Position numbers and translations under genes: made by a program
In this document: positions 26,747-33,781 of the stretch, piece by piece
How positions within the stretch are numbered: the first letter of the stretch is position 1
How the letters are laid out: each line of letters starts with the position of its first letter
Notes under the pieces: model-generated
Seen by the model: only the letters and a program-made list of their open reading frames with translations
What the model was told of the DNA's origin: nothing
The model's database searches: none
NCBI RefSeq assembly: GCF_000336555.1
Contig: NZ_KB375281.1
Span: 2,379,955 to 2,429,853 of the forward strand
Direction of reading: 5' to 3'
Length of the DNA: 49,899 bases
Source of the DNA: Afipia clevelandensis ATCC 49720
GTDB taxonomy: Bacteria > Pseudomonadota > Alphaproteobacteria > Rhizobiales > Xanthobacteraceae

Positions 26747-27994
26747 CTACACCACCAACCCCTGCACCGCCTTCGCGGAGCTGCTGTCCGGAAACACCGT
26801 GTCCGCCAGCACGCGCTCGCCGAGGCCGAGATGATCGCGCAGCACGCCCTTGATGACACCGCGCAGATCGGTGGTCGGCTTCAGGTCGCGGCCTTCATAG
26901 AGGCTTGCAGCCTTCAGTCCGGGCCAGTCCGAAATCACGCGCCCGCCATTGACCGCGCCGCCCGCGAGCAGCGCGATGGTGCCGGTGCCATGATCGGTGC
27001 CGTCGGTGCCGTTGATGCGCGCAGTGCGGCCGAATTCAGTGGCGACCACAATCACGGTGTCGCGCCAGCGTTCGCCGAGGCCGCTCTCGAATTCCGCCAG
27101 CGCACCATCGAGACCACCCAGCAATTGCGCGAGACGCCCGACGGGGCCACCCTCGTTCGCATGGGTGTCCCAGCCGTCGAAGGCCAGCGCCGCGAGGCGC
27201 GGGCCGTCATCCGCCGCCATCAATCGTGCCGCGCCCTTGGCCGCGAGTTTCATTCCGGCTGCGCCATTCATGCCGGGCTTCGGCTTCATGCTCTCGTCGC
27301 GCGCCGCGATCCTGTCGATCTGCAAGCCCTGCGACAGCGCCGCCGCCAGCGCGGGATCGCGATGGGAGTAGAGATTCATCAGGCGCAACGCGGTGTCGTC
27401 GGCGGCCTGCGGGATATAGGGCGGCACCCAGCCGACCGTCGGCGCGGCGCCGCGCAGCACCAGCGGCGTGGTCGGGCCGACCGCGAGCCCGCTCATGACG
27501 CGCTCGCCACGCGGCAGCGCTTCCAGTGCGCGGTTGAGCCAGCCGCTTTGCACGCGCCCGGGCCCGGCAAAGCCGCTTTCCAGCACATCCTGCCCGTCAA
27601 AATGCGACCGCTCGCGATACGACGTCGCCACCGCATGAACCACGGCGGCCTTCCTGTCCTTGTACATCCGCGCGAACTCCGGCATCGCCGGATGCAGAGC
27701 GAAGAAGGAATCGAGCGCGATGGCCGCATGCGGACCTTCGCGCGACAGTGCGATCGACCCATGCAGCGCGGCGTAGTCCGGATCGCCCACCGGCGCGACG
27801 GTGGCGAGGCCATCCAGCGCACCGCGCAGGATGATGGTGACGAAGCGTGGATCGCGGCCATCCTTCGCGCGCGCGAATTTCGGCAGGTAAGCCCAGGCCG
27901 CGAAGGCCGCCGATCCCATGAGCAGGGAGCGGCGCGTGATCCCGCGCCCAGCGTGGCTTTCGCAACAGTCGGATGACAGGCCGGACATGCTCAT
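26747..27994 (-). CDS. DUF1501 protein, Tat-exported
   Basis: 415 residues from ATG 27994, which overlaps the DUF1800 stop in ATGA. The N-terminus carries a Tat signal (TRRSLLMGSAAFAAWAYLPKFARA) preceded by a Cys pair (SSDCCES). The mature part is the DUF1501 domain, related to the alkaline phosphatase/sulfatase fold. It has FVTIILRGALDGLATVAP, then SHFDGQDVLESG, DGWDTHANEGG, VVIVVATEFGRTARINGTDGTDHGTG and LKPTTDLRGVIKGVLRDHLG. DxxDTH- and TEFGRT-type motifs resemble metal or phosphoester sites. Its role is not established. It is translated together with the DUF1800 gene, a pair found side by side in many bacteria. Confidence 0.93.
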   Translation of the reverse strand: MSMSGLSSDCCESHAGRGITRRSLLMGSAAFAAWAYLPKFARAKDGRDPRFVTIILRGALDGLATVAPVGDPDYAALHGSIALSREGPHAAIALDSFFALHPAMPEFARMYKDRKAAVVHAVATSYRERSHFDGQDVLESGFAGPGRVQSGWLNRALEALPRGERVMSGLAVGPTTPLVLRGAAPTVGWVPPYIPQAADDTALRLMNLYSHRDPALAAALSQGLQIDRIAARDESMKPKPGMNGAAGMKLAAKGAARLMAADDGPRLAALAFDGWDTHANEGGPVGRLAQLLGGLDGALAEFESGLGERWRDTVIVVATEFGRTARINGTDGTDHGTGTIALLAGGAVNGGRVISDWPGLKAASLYEGRDLKPTTDLRGVIKGVLRDHLGLGERVLADTVFPDSSSAKAVQGLVV

Positions 27995-29478
27995 CTCCTC
28001 TGAAACTCGGGCGACATCAGCAATAGCGCAAGGGCCTGCTGTTTCGATTCCGCCCGTTCGATGGTCTGCCGCGTTTCGCCGGAAGCGGCCTCGCCCGCCA
28101 CCACATCGAGCAGCGCACGCGGATCGACACTGTCGCCGATACGCGAGGAAATCTGCGAGGCGATATCGAGACGCAGCTTGATGCCTTCGGGCGCGGCCCA
28201 TGCGGCATTGGTGTCGGCGAAACCATTGGGACCGGCGGGCGTCCAGAGCGGCTGGCCGAGCACGTTCAGGCCGCCGAGATAACGCTGCGGGTCTTCGGGA
28301 ATGCGGCCCATCATGCGGCCCGAGGCCACCAGGTATTCGTATGGCATCCGGATCTTGGTCATCGGCGCGCGCCATGCCTCATCCGCATCCACCAGCGCCA
28401 GCGTCATCGCGCGCAGGTCGCCGCCGGTCTTCCTGAAGGTGGCCTCCAGCTTCGCCACCAGCGCGGGCGGCGGATCGTCGGCAATGAAGTGGCGCACGAA
28501 CTTCGTGGCGATGAACTTCGCCGTCGAAGGATGGCGCGCGATATCGGCCAGCGCGGCCTCTCCCTGCGCGACGCCGGTGTCCTCATAGACCTTGCCGAGC
28601 AGTTTCTGCGGCCCCGGCTCATGGGCGTTCGGAAAAAAGACAAAGGTGCCGGGCGGCGCGAGCCGTCCGTCGCGCCCGGCGAAGGTCCAGCCGGTGATGA
28701 TGCGCGCCAGCGATGTCACATCGGCCTGCGTGTAGCCGCCGTTCACGCCGAGGGTGTGCAACTCCATGATCTCGCGGGCGAGATTTTCATTCAGGCCGCG
28801 CTTGCGATTCTGTCCGGCGCGTGACTGCGGACCGAACGAGCGCTGGTTGTCGAGAAAGAACAACATCGCCGGGTGCTGCTCCACCGCACGCAGCATGTCG
28901 CCGAACTGACCGAGCACATGCGGCCGGATCGCTTCACGCTCGAACGCGCCGGACCAGATTCGCGCCAGCGCGCCCTTGCTGGCCGAGGTACAGAAATGAT
29001 TGGACCAGAACACCACCAGCCGCTCGACAAAACCGCACTCCGCGATGGTGGCGCGCTGCAGCCGCGCCAGCGCCTCGGCGCGAAAGGTTTTCTGGATTAC
29101 GTTGAGCGGCTTCGGCGGCTCCTTCGGCTGCGCTGTTTTCGGTAGCATCGCCTCGGTCTTGCTGTCGCCCTGCATCGTCTCGCGCATCGCCGTCATCTCG
29201 GCGGGCTTGTCCGCCGCGGATGACATGGCCGCATCCGTTTTCGCGGCCTCGCGCTGCTGCTTCACGTCCTTCTGATAATCGAACACCATCTGCGCCAGCG
29301 CGGGCGACGGCAGCAAACCCGGCGCATCGAGCAGCGCCGCGTTGGGCCGCCCCAGTTCCGCCCTCACAAAGCCGCGCGGATCGGACGCCGCGCTGGACAG
29401 GTCGCCGGCCGCGCCGCCGCGCGCACCCAATCCGAACCGGTTGAGTGCGACCAGAGCGCCTTGCGGGTCACGCGCCAT
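27991..29478 (-). CDS. DUF1800 family protein
   Basis: 495 residues covering a full DUF1800 domain: ALVALNRFGLGAR at the start, FWSNHFCTSASKGALARIWSGAFEREAIRPHVLGQFGDML in the middle, and NENLAREIMELHTLGVNGGYTQADVTSLARIITGW as the family hallmark. The end carries FIATKFVRHFIADDPPPALVAKLEATFRKTGGDLRAM and a Trp/Pro-rich piece. A stretch of about 60 residues (KDVKQQREAAKTDAAMS onward) is a low-complexity linker. No clear signal peptide is seen, unlike its Tat-exported partner DUF1501, so it may be exported by hitch-hiking or act inside. Function unknown. It overlaps the downstream DUF1501 gene by 4 bases. Confidence 0.93.
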   Translation of the reverse strand: MARDPQGALVALNRFGLGARGGAAGDLSSAASDPRGFVRAELGRPNAALLDAPGLLPSPALAQMVFDYQKDVKQQREAAKTDAAMSSAADKPAEMTAMRETMQGDSKTEAMLPKTAQPKEPPKPLNVIQKTFRAEALARLQRATIAECGFVERLVVFWSNHFCTSASKGALARIWSGAFEREAIRPHVLGQFGDMLRAVEQHPAMLFFLDNQRSFGPQSRAGQNRKRGLNENLAREIMELHTLGVNGGYTQADVTSLARIITGWTFAGRDGRLAPPGTFVFFPNAHEPGPQKLLGKVYEDTGVAQGEAALADIARHPSTAKFIATKFVRHFIADDPPPALVAKLEATFRKTGGDLRAMTLALVDADEAWRAPMTKIRMPYEYLVASGRMMGRIPEDPQRYLGGLNVLGQPLWTPAGPNGFADTNAAWAAPEGIKLRLDIASQISSRIGDSVDPRALLDVVAGEAASGETRQTIERAESKQQALALLLMSPEFQRR

Positions 29479-29578
29479 TGCTGGAACTCACGATTGATCT
29501 CAAAGGCCGGTTGGCCGAATATGTTTGCGAGTATGCGTCATCGGCGCATGAACGTCACATGAAGGATTTGGCGGCGTT

Positions 29579-29791
29579 GTGAACGAGATCGTGACCAGAC
29601 CACTCGCGAATGCCGCCGGGCAGCGGACGCTGAGTTGCGCGCGGTGCGGAACAGCGTTCACCTGCAACCTGTCCGGTTCCTGCTGGTGCTCGGACGAGAC
29701 GGCGAAACTGCCGCTGCCTGCGGAGGGCGAGGACTGCCTGTGTCAGGCGTGCCTGCGGGCGGCGGCGGCGCGGACGATTTCTCCGCCCTAG
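29579..29791 (+). CDS. cysteine-rich CWC family protein
   Basis: 70 residues from a GTG at 29579. Eight cysteines at 20, 23, 29, 35, 37, 53, 55 and 58, in the order CxxC-x5-C-x5-CxC-x15-CxCxxC, including the CWC tripeptide that names the family. The spacing suggests one or two zinc sites. Members are small, usually single-domain, with no established function. No signal peptide is present, so it should be cytosolic. The 29479-29578 gap to the divergent DUF1800 gene must hold its promoter. A palindromic repeat follows its stop. Confidence 0.85.
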   Translation: MNEIVTRPLANAAGQRTLSCARCGTAFTCNLSGSCWCSDETAKLPLPAEGEDCLCQACLRAAAARTISPP

Positions 29792-29794
29792 CAA

Positions 29795-29869
29795 CGTCAT
29801 TGCGAACGAAGCGAAGCAATCCAGCTTTGCTCACATGGATTGCTTCGTCGCTTGCGCTCCTCGCAATGA
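29795..29869. repeat. CGTCATTGCGAG palindrome, copy 4
   Basis: Slightly shorter and decayed at both ends (first arm GCGAACGAAGCG; the last arm ends GCAATGA). It lies four bases past the CWC gene stop and just before the convergent GST gene. Confidence 0.85.
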
Positions 29870-29883
29870 AGGCACGCTAACCA

Positions 29884-30585
29884 CTACACCGCATATCCCG
29901 GCGACTTGCGCGCCATGCTGCCGAATGCATCCAGCAGTTTCTCGCGCCAGGCGTAAACCGGATCGTCTTCCGTCAACAGCTTGAACGCACTGGTCGCACG
30001 CGCCCACTGGAACGGGCCGAATACGATGTAGTCAGCGTAGTTCGGCGACGCGCCGCCGATAAAGGGTTGCGTCTTGAGCGTGAGCCGCATCGGGTTCAGC
30101 GCGTTGCGAAAACCTTCCACCGCCTGATCGCGATTGGCCGCCGCGTCTTCCAGCGTTTTGCCGAGGCGCGCTTCGCGGGTCTTGCGGAAGTAATCCTGAT
30201 CGACAGGACGCAGCAGGCCGTGAATATCCGCCGCGATCATCGGAAAGATTCCGCCGAGGACGACGGTGTCGCCCCACCAGTTCAGCATCCGCCCCATGGC
30301 GCGGCCGCCCTCGCCGCCGAACAGCGACGGGCGATCCGGATAGGTGTCTTCGAGATAGTTCGCGATCGCCCACGAATCCGCGACGGCGGTCTCGCCGTCG
30401 AGCAACACCGGCACCTTGTCCGACTGATGCGGCGCGATGGCCTCTTTTTCGGTGAAGCGCCAGGGAATCGTTTCGGCCTTGATCTCCTTGTGCGCTAGCG
30501 CCATGCGCGTGCGCCAGCAATACGGGCTGAACACACGCTCGGTTTCGGTGCCGCAGAGTTCAAACAGTTTGCGCGCTACAGCCAT
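29884..30585 (-). CDS. glutathione S-transferase, beta-etherase-like
   Basis: 233 residues. The thioredoxin domain begins KLFELCGTETERVFSPYCWRTRMALAHK, with the SPYCWR segment typical of LigE/LigF-type and related bacterial GSTs. The cis-Pro loop is SDKVPVLLDGE and the glutathione site is ADSWAIANYLED. The C-terminal domain includes YADYIVFGPFQWARATSAF. Such enzymes cleave aryl-ether bonds or act on chlorinated aromatics with glutathione, but this member could equally be a general detoxifier. It is 4 bases from the next GST gene on the same strand, so the two form an operon. It is not close to the pair at 4490 and 21645. Confidence 0.88.
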   Translation of the reverse strand: MAVARKLFELCGTETERVFSPYCWRTRMALAHKEIKAETIPWRFTEKEAIAPHQSDKVPVLLDGETAVADSWAIANYLEDTYPDRPSLFGGEGGRAMGRMLNWWGDTVVLGGIFPMIAADIHGLLRPVDQDYFRKTREARLGKTLEDAAANRDQAVEGFRNALNPMRLTLKTQPFIGGASPNYADYIVFGPFQWARATSAFKLLTEDDPVYAWREKLLDAFGSMARKSPGYAV

Positions 30586-30589
30586 TGCC

Positions 30590-31294
30590 TCAACCTCTCA
30601 CGACCGAAGCGGTCTGCCCGAACAGAACCTTCTTCTGCTCGTCAGTGAATGTCTTGCCGAGACTTGAATTCACCGTCGGCCCGACCGCATAGGCGCGCAC
30701 GGTCGCCGGTTTCGCCTTGATGGTCTCAAACCAGCGCTTGAGATGCGGGAAGTCTTCCAGCTTCTGGCCCTGCCGTTCATAGGGCACGATCCACGGATAC
30801 GCCGCCATGTCGGCAATGGAGTAATCGCCTGCGACATAGTCGCGATCGGCAAGGCGGCGGTTGAGCACGCCGTAAAGCCGGTTGGTCTCGTTGACATAGC
30901 GGTCGATGGCATAGGGAATTTTTTCGGGCGCATAGTTGCTGAAGTGATGGTTCTGCCCGGCCATCGGGCCGAGGCCGCCCATCTGCCACATCAGCCACTG
31001 GATCACATCGAAGCGCTTGCGCAGATCGGACGGCAAAAACTTGCCGGTCTTTTCGGCGAGATAGATCAGGATCGCGCCGGATTCGAAAATCTTCACCGGA
31101 GCGCCACCGTCCGCAGGCGCATGGTCGATCATCGCCGGCATGCGATTGTTCGGCGAGAACGCCAGAAAGTCGGGCTTGAACTGATCGCCGGTGCCGATGT
31201 TCACCGGGTGAATCGTGTACGGAAGGCCGGCTTCTTCGAGAAACATCGTGATCTTGTGGCCGTTCGGCGTCGGCCAGTAATAGAGGTCGATCAT
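30590..31294 (-). CDS. glutathione S-transferase, Nu/YfcG-like
   Basis: 234 residues from ATG 31294; the ATG at 31378 would add an unrelated 28-residue tail. It begins MIDLYYWPTPNGHKITMFLEE, with the TPNGHK motif and Asn of the Nu-class (YfcG/YghU, Ure2-like) enzymes. FSPNNRMPAMIDH and ESGAILIYLAEKTGK are the glutathione-binding strands. The C-terminal domain has WQMGGLGPMAGQNHHFSNYAPE, diagnostic of the class. Enzymes of this class act as disulfide-bond reductases on glutathione disulfide or organic hydroperoxides. It is followed after 4 bases by another GST gene, so the pair is probably co-expressed. Confidence 0.93.
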   Translation of the reverse strand: MIDLYYWPTPNGHKITMFLEEAGLPYTIHPVNIGTGDQFKPDFLAFSPNNRMPAMIDHAPADGGAPVKIFESGAILIYLAEKTGKFLPSDLRKRFDVIQWLMWQMGGLGPMAGQNHHFSNYAPEKIPYAIDRYVNETNRLYGVLNRRLADRDYVAGDYSIADMAAYPWIVPYERQGQKLEDFPHLKRWFETIKAKPATVRAYAVGPTVNSSLGKTFTDEQKKVLFGQTASVVRG

Positions 31295-31445
31295 CTTTTT
31301 TCCTTGGCTTGATCCGCGGGGCTTAAGGCCCGGCGATGCGCGCGGCAAAGTCAATGCGATTGCATGAAACTCGCCCAAGGGGCCGGTGTCAAGCGCGCCC
31401 GCCCCTGCTGCGCGGCTTTCGCGCGGCCGGTTCGGTCACAAAAAA

Positions 31446-31484
31446 ATGACGGCGCCACGCAGAGGAGACACGCGGCGCCGTCAT
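31446..31484 (-). terminator. rho-independent terminator of the DUF4394 gene
   Basis: Stem of about 14 bp (ATGACGGCGCC-CG with the complementary arm) around an 11-base loop, followed on the minus strand by a run of seven T. It lies about 37 bases past the stop codon at 31521. Confidence 0.92.
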
Positions 31485-31520
31485 CACCTTACGACCGGGA
31501 GAGCGCCCGGGTCGAAGGCA

Positions 31521-32297
31521 TCACATCCCGAGAATCGCGATGTCCTTCACCGTGCCGCTGACGCCGGAGATCTTCGCGGCTTCCGTCGCCTTGCCGGTGG
31601 CCAGATCGACGCTGTAGAGCGTGTCGCCGGCCATCATCCAGGCTTCATTCTTGCCGTTGCCATCCGACCAGATGTCGAATGCCGCGGTCGTGGGCTTGAT
31701 GCCGAGCTTGCCGACCGCGCCGAGCACGCCGTCATTTGGCGGCGCCTGCTTGATCAAGCCGCCGATCGTCGCGTCGATATTGTAAAGCGCGGTTTCCTTG
31801 GTGCCCTTCACCGAGTTGGTGTAGGCGCCGGCCACGATGTTCGGCTTCTCGCCCTTGTGCATGTCGGCGTCGGCATATTTGTGATCGCCATCCTTGGTGA
31901 CCTTTCCGTCATCGACATTGGCGCGCAAGTTCATGCCGTCCGCGCCCATGACCCGCAGACGATCCGCCACGGGATTGAAATCCACCGTTACCGCAACGCC
32001 CTTGGCGATCATGGTGTCGAGCTTCGATTTCATTGTGGCCTTTCCGTCCTTGGCGATGGTCACCACGGTGCCGTCGTCGACCAGTCCGTACAGCATGCCG
32101 TCGGCAGGACGCACATCAATCCCGACCAGCGCACCGGAAATGCCGGTGACCTTTACGGAACCGATCGCCTTCTTCTGGGCGGTGTCGACCGTCGCGATCG
32201 TATCATTGCCGACAAGAGCCGCGACCTGGGCCGCATTGGCTGCGGCAGACGTCATCAAAAGTGCGGCGGACGCGGCCAAAACAGAACGAATCTTCAT
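31521..32297 (-). CDS. DUF4394 family secreted protein
   Basis: 258 residues from ATG 32297 (AGGAG 7 bases upstream). A signal peptide (VLAASAALLMTSAAANAA) is followed by a beta-propeller-like DUF4394 domain made of repeated blocks: VAALVGNDTIATVDTAQKKAIGSVKVTG, ALVGIDVRPADGMLYGLVDDGTVVTIAKDGK and VAVTVDFNPVADRLRVMGADGMNLRANVDDG, ending SGVSGTVKDIAILGM. It is divergent from an ECF sigma/anti-sigma operon and shares a promoter motif with it, so it is probably a target of that sigma. Export and the LxGIDxRPxxGxLYG pattern suggest an extracytoplasmic beta-propeller; activity unknown. Confidence 0.9.
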   Translation of the reverse strand: MKIRSVLAASAALLMTSAAANAAQVAALVGNDTIATVDTAQKKAIGSVKVTGISGALVGIDVRPADGMLYGLVDDGTVVTIAKDGKATMKSKLDTMIAKGVAVTVDFNPVADRLRVMGADGMNLRANVDDGKVTKDGDHKYADADMHKGEKPNIVAGAYTNSVKGTKETALYNIDATIGGLIKQAPPNDGVLGAVGKLGIKPTTAAFDIWSDGNGKNEAWMMAGDTLYSVDLATGKATEAAKISGVSGTVKDIAILGM

Positions 32298-32339
32298 AGA
32301 GAGCTCCTGTGTTTCGACGGTCCCTCCGGACAAGGTGCG

Positions 32340-32445
32340 GGGACCGATACAGGCGATACCGGCGGCAACGACCAACGGATGCACGCCTTCCCAAAATTTT
32401 TTTGGCGCGCGTGCATCCAAATGCCGCACCGACGAAGTATAAAGG
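32340..32445. promoter_or_regulatory. divergent ECF-type promoters with inverted GCGTGCATCC arms
   Basis: GGATGCACGC at 32378-32387 and GCGTGCATCC at 32409-32418 form a 10-bp perfect inverted repeat with 21 bases between. Each arm reads GCATCC outward. Read leftward, GTAT occurs 17 bases after it (32360-32357); read rightward, GTAT occurs 18 bases after it (32437-32440). The pattern is GCATCC-N17/18-GTAT, like a -35/-10 pair of an ECF sigma. Expected transcript starts lie near 32350 (leftward, toward DUF4394) and 32447 (rightward, toward the sigma gene). Established comparison: the mycobacterial SigK consensus is of CCATCC/CCGAAT type, similar at -35. A hairpin function is the alternative. 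Confidence 0.6.
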
Positions 32446-32463
32446 CCATGCAAACTCCGCTGG

Positions 32464-33030
32464 ATGACCGACGCCTTGGACGCCCGCACACAAAGTTCCC
32501 TGCTGGATCACGCGCGCAACGCTCAACTTGCGGCTGCGCTGGCGCGATGCGCCGTGGGTGACCGCAGCGCGCTCCAGATGATCTACGACAGCGAGTCCGC
32601 GCGCATGATTGGCGTCACCCGCCGCATCCTGATCCGCCAGGATCTGGCTGAGGAAGCGGTGCACGACGCATTTGTGCGGATCTGGCAGGGCGCAGCGGGA
32701 TTCGACCCCCAGCGCGGCAGCGCGATTGGCTGGCTTTATGCCATCGTTCGCAACCGCGCACTCAGCATCTATCGCAGCGAACACCGTTACGACCCGGCCG
32801 ACGAGATTCACGAGATCACGGCCGACGATGCCATGTCGCGGCTGCCCGAAACGAGCGCCCTTCGCCGCTGCCTCGAAGCGATCGAGCGCCCGCGCCGAGA
32901 CGTCGTGGTGCTTGCCTATGCACACGGCATGAGTCATGGCGAACTCGCCGGGCGCCTCAAGGTGCCACTTGGCACGGTCAAGAGCTGGGTGCGCCGCAGC
33001 CTGATCTCGCTTCAGGAGTGCATGGGATGA
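32464..33030 (+). CDS. ECF-type RNA polymerase sigma factor (SigK-like)
   Basis: 188 residues with the two ECF regions: sigma-2 (ALARCAVGDRSALQMIYDSES onward, DNA-melting core DLAEEAVHDAFVRIWQGA, then GWLYAIVRNRALSIYR) and sigma-4 with the helix-turn-helix LAGRLKVPLGTVKSWVRRSL. The first residues before about 20 are variable. It overlaps the anti-sigma start by 4 bases (ATGA at 33027), so translation is coupled. Its probable targets are its own promoter and the divergent DUF4394 gene. The ATG at 32464 has only a weak ribosome site. The group is of the RskA/SigK type, in which a membrane anti-sigma factor holds it inactive. Confidence 0.93.
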   Translation: MTDALDARTQSSLLDHARNAQLAAALARCAVGDRSALQMIYDSESARMIGVTRRILIRQDLAEEAVHDAFVRIWQGAAGFDPQRGSAIGWLYAIVRNRALSIYRSEHRYDPADEIHEITADDAMSRLPETSALRRCLEAIERPRRDVVVLAYAHGMSHGELAGRLKVPLGTVKSWVRRSLISLQECMG

Positions 33031-33779
33031 GCATGCAGGACGAGCGCGACGATATGGCCGCCGACTACGTCATGGGTCTGCTCGGCGACGCGGACGCAGC
33101 GGCTGCGGAAAATCGCATGCAGACCGACGCGGTGTTTGCGCGCGCGGTCAATGCATGGCGCGAACGGCTTGCGGATTTCGACGCCTCCGCCGAACCGGTC
33201 AAGCCCGGACCTGACCTGTGGAAGCGCATCGCAGAAACCACGGGAAAGGAATCCGTCAGCGCACTTCCCGGCATACGCAACGCGATGATCGGCGCGACGA
33301 TATGGAACGACCTGAAGTTCTGGCGAACGGCCGGGCTCGCCAGCGGCCTTGCGGCACTGTTCTTCGCCGTGATCGCCATCGGCGCAATCTCGACCTCCAA
33401 AGAATTGCGCCGCGATCTGGTCGCACTGGCACAGAGCAAGCCGGTCTATGTCGCGATTCTCGTCAACGACAACACGAGGGAAGCGGGCGCCGTGGTCAAT
33501 GCGTTCGCGAACGGCCGCGTCGAGTTGATCCCGCTGAGGGCAATCGACGTGCCGCCCGGCCGCGCATTGCAGGTCTGGACCTTGTGGGACCGCGCCATCG
33601 GCCCCAAGTCGATCGGCCTGACAAACCGGTCGCGCACGCTGCAGCTCGATCTCAGCGCACTTCCGGAAACAGCGGCCGATCAGTTGTTCGAGATCACGCT
33701 CGAACCGGAGGGCGGATCGCCGATCGGCAGGCCGACAGGCCCGATCCTGTTCAAAGGGAACGCAGCCCGCACGCTGTAA
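33027..33779 (+). CDS. membrane anti-sigma factor (RskA-like)
   Basis: 250 residues from the ATG overlapping the sigma stop. The N-terminal cytoplasmic part (about 1-95) is the sigma-binding domain (DMAADYVMGLLGDADAAAAENRM); no zinc-site Cys/His pattern is visible. A single membrane helix runs about 97-120 (TAGLASGLAALFFAVIAIGAIS). The periplasmic RskA C-terminal domain (about 140-250) includes VYVAILVNDNTREAGAVVN, LQVWTLWDR and LFEITLEPEGGSPIGRPTGPILFKG. Family members are cut by proteases to release the sigma factor, but no protease gene is adjacent. The gene is immediately downstream of the sigma gene and translated with it. Confidence 0.93.
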   Translation: MSMQDERDDMAADYVMGLLGDADAAAAENRMQTDAVFARAVNAWRERLADFDASAEPVKPGPDLWKRIAETTGKESVSALPGIRNAMIGATIWNDLKFWRTAGLASGLAALFFAVIAIGAISTSKELRRDLVALAQSKPVYVAILVNDNTREAGAVVNAFANGRVELIPLRAIDVPPGRALQVWTLWDRAIGPKSIGLTNRSRTLQLDLSALPETAADQLFEITLEPEGGSPIGRPTGPILFKGNAARTL

Positions 33780-33781
33780 CC

